Positions 62,684 to 64,000 of a DNA stretch of 64,000 bases are shown piece after piece. The notes below the pieces were generated by a model. That model was not told the DNA's origin. It ran no database searches and was given only the letters and a program-made list of their open reading frames with translations. Location of the stretch: assembly GCF_013912375.1 (NCBI RefSeq), contig NZ_JACETV010000001.1:496001-560000 (forward strand), written 5' to 3'. The DNA is from Emticicia sp. BO119 (GTDB taxonomy: Bacteria; Bacteroidota; Bacteroidia; Cytophagales; Spirosomataceae). Each line of letters begins with the position of its first letter. Position 1 is the stretch's first letter. The position numbers and the translations under genes were made by a program.

Positions 62684-64000
62684 ATGAAAAATTTATTACT
62701 CGTATTACTCTTTACGGGCATATCAAACCTTTTGTATGCTCAAACCTTCTCTGTTAAAGGTCAGGTAAAAAATCAACAGAATGAAGTAGTTTCATTTGCT
62801 ACGCTTGCAATCCACGCCAACAAAGATTCATCATTAATAAAGGCTGATATAGCCGACGAAAACGGAGGCTTTAAAATCAATAATCTTAAGGCAGGCAGGT
62901 ATTTTATCAAAATTACTGCAGTAGGATTCAGTCCTTTCAACTCACCGGTTTTTGAATTGGTTGATAAAGACCTGGATTTTCAGCCATTTACCATATCTTC
63001 TGATACTAAACAATTGAGTGAGGTTAAAGTAGTAGCTGCCAAGCCCCTGATTGAAGTACAAAACGACAAAATTGTATTTAATGTAGAAAGTAGTATCAAT
63101 GCGGCAGGCCTCAACGGGCTGGAAATACTCCAGAAATCACCAGGTGTTCAGGTAGATAAAGATGAAAACATATTAGTAAAAGGCAAGGCAGGTGTGCGCA
63201 TCTATATTGATGGACGCCCGTCGCCTATGAGCGGAAAAGATTTAGCTTCTATACTAAAAAGTATGAATTCATCTGATATTGAAGCCATTGAGATAATTAC
63301 CAACCCATCGGCTAAATATGATGCCGCAGGCGATTTGGGTATTATTAATATCAGATTGAAGAAAAATAAGAAATTAGGTACGAATGGAACTGTTAATTTA
63401 GGGTCTAACTGGGGTATTACCCCTAAATTCAATGGATCTGTTAACCTGAATCATAGAGATAAGAAAGTTAACATTTTTGGTAATTACAGCTATAATCAAG
63501 GTGCATGGCATAACCAAACACTTGATGACCAGATTTTGAATAATATTGCCTATAACAAGACCTGGAAAGGGATTTATCGTGACACCTCTCATAATGCCAA
63601 AATCGGCATGGATTATTTTATTAATTCAAAACATACACTGGGGTTTAATGCTAACGGGCGTGCAACCGACCATAATGGTGGCGGTGAAAGCCAGACCTTG
63701 ATAGGAAACAAAGCACTGGCTCAGCCGGACTCGGCTATTCTTAATTCACGTACTTCAAATCCTGAAAAAAACAAAAACCTGAACCTCAATCTTAACTATC
63801 GGTATGCCGATACTACGGGGCATGAACTGAATGTAGATGCTGATTACGGCATTTTTACTTCCAGAGGTGTCAGTTATCAGCCAAACACCTATGAGTTTCC
63901 AAATTCTGACAGACCGTCCTTCAGCCGCAACTTTGTCACTAAAACACCTATCGATATCAGAATTAAATCATTTAAGGTAGATTATGAGCAACCATTTAAG
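62684..64000 (+). CDS. TonB-dependent-type outer-membrane receptor, N-terminal part (cut by right edge)
   Basis: The frame from the ATG at 62684 is open for 439 codons to the window end. It starts with a signal peptide (MKNLLLVLLFTGISNLLYAQ), then a CarboxypepD_reg-like domain (about 22-100, SVKGQVKNQQNEVVSFATLA), a plug-like domain (EILQKSPGVQVDKDENILVK, then IEIITNPSAKYDAAGDLGIINI at about 190-225) and the first strands of a beta-barrel. It is of the same family as the 802-residue protein at 19198. The gene sits behind a consensus promoter with two operator-like dyads, so it is probably tightly controlled. The ligand is unknown. Confidence 0.9.
   Translation, partial: MKNLLLVLLFTGISNLLYAQTFSVKGQVKNQQNEVVSFATLAIHANKDSSLIKADIADENGGFKINNLKAGRYFIKITAVGFSPFNSPVFELVDKDLDFQPFTISSDTKQLSEVKVVAAKPLIEVQNDKIVFNVESSINAAGLNGLEILQKSPGVQVDKDENILVKGKAGVRIYIDGRPSPMSGKDLASILKSMNSSDIEAIEIITNPSAKYDAAGDLGIINIRLKKNKKLGTNGTVNLGSNWGITPKFNGSVNLNHRDKKVNIFGNYSYNQGAWHNQTLDDQILNNIAYNKTWKGIYRDTSHNAKIGMDYFINSKHTLGFNANGRATDHNGGGESQTLIGNKALAQPDSAILNSRTSNPEKNKNLNLNLNYRYADTTGHELNVDADYGIFTSRGVSYQPNTYEFPNSDRPSFSRNFVTKTPIDIRIKSFKVDYEQPFK

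Noticed and set aside
1-64000. CRISPR array, prophage or integrated element
   Set aside because: No regularly spaced repeats, phage structural genes, integrase or transposase were found. The tRNA-Asp shows no duplicated 3' end nearby that would mark an attachment site.

Overview
The window comes from a low-GC member of the Bacteroidota, most likely order Cytophagales (Spirosomataceae/Emticicia-type). This rests on TonB-dependent outer-membrane proteins with CarboxypepD_reg-like N-termini, many small exported lipocalin/NTF2/TPR proteins typical of the phylum, REC-only regulators paired with multi-PAS kinases, carotenoid and complex I genes, and promoters of the phylum-specific TTTG-N19-20-TAnnTTTG type (clearest before the tRNA-Asp at 17719 and before the receptor at 62684). 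The genus cannot be fixed from sequence reading alone. No transposase, integrase, CRISPR array, rRNA or prophage was seen. The window looks like ordinary chromosome with a few small palindromic repeats.

Layout. 1-18 kb is mostly housekeeping: the end of a lycopene cyclase, an isolated nuoD, an NAGPA-type glycosidase, a 161-bp hairpin element, 3-methyladenine DNA glycosylase, a MuiA-like protein, an erythromycin-esterase-like protein, tgt, a DUF1501 protein, dnaX, a TPR protein, a zinc-ribbon coiled-coil protein, a Nif3 protein overlapping an M20 peptidase, DinB and tRNA-Asp(GTC). 18-28 kb holds an alpha/beta hydrolase, an outer-membrane beta-barrel protein, an HXXEE membrane protein, a large secreted beta-helix protein, a trio of small VOC/DUF1801 genes and a cysteine-free relative of the Ate/Bpt aminoacyl-tRNA-protein transferases.

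28.4-35.4 kb is a same-strand run of exported hydrolases (alpha/beta hydrolase, Tat-type phospholipase C, penicillin acylase, NPP-type phosphodiesterase) that could together dismantle phospholipids or N-acyl lipids. 35.5-46.6 kb is signalling: a REC-only regulator with a 1229-residue multi-PAS kinase, an FtsX/MacB-type permease behind what looks like a sigma-54 promoter, and a beta-propeller sensor kinase overlapping a NarL-type regulator. After a DUF2911 protein and an AraC regulator, 49.1-57.6 kb is a tightly packed run of nine exported proteins (NTF2-like, SUMF1-like, PHP, DUF4369, PD40, esterase, lipocalin-like, Gfo/Idh, NTF2-like) that does not match any pathway I know. A second REC plus multi-PAS kinase pair follows, then a DUF1080 protein, a small membrane protein and a TonB-dependent receptor cut by the right edge.

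Strongest leads: (1) a run of ten A in dnaX, right after domain III, with stop codons in both shifted frames, suggesting a programmed gamma/tau switch; (2) two identical TACGAA-N4-TTCGTA operators bracketing a consensus promoter before the last receptor gene; (3) a sigma-54-like promoter plus an upstream TTGTCC/GGACAA palindrome at the permease; (4) the nine-gene exported operon; (5) the cysteine-free Ate/Bpt homologue.
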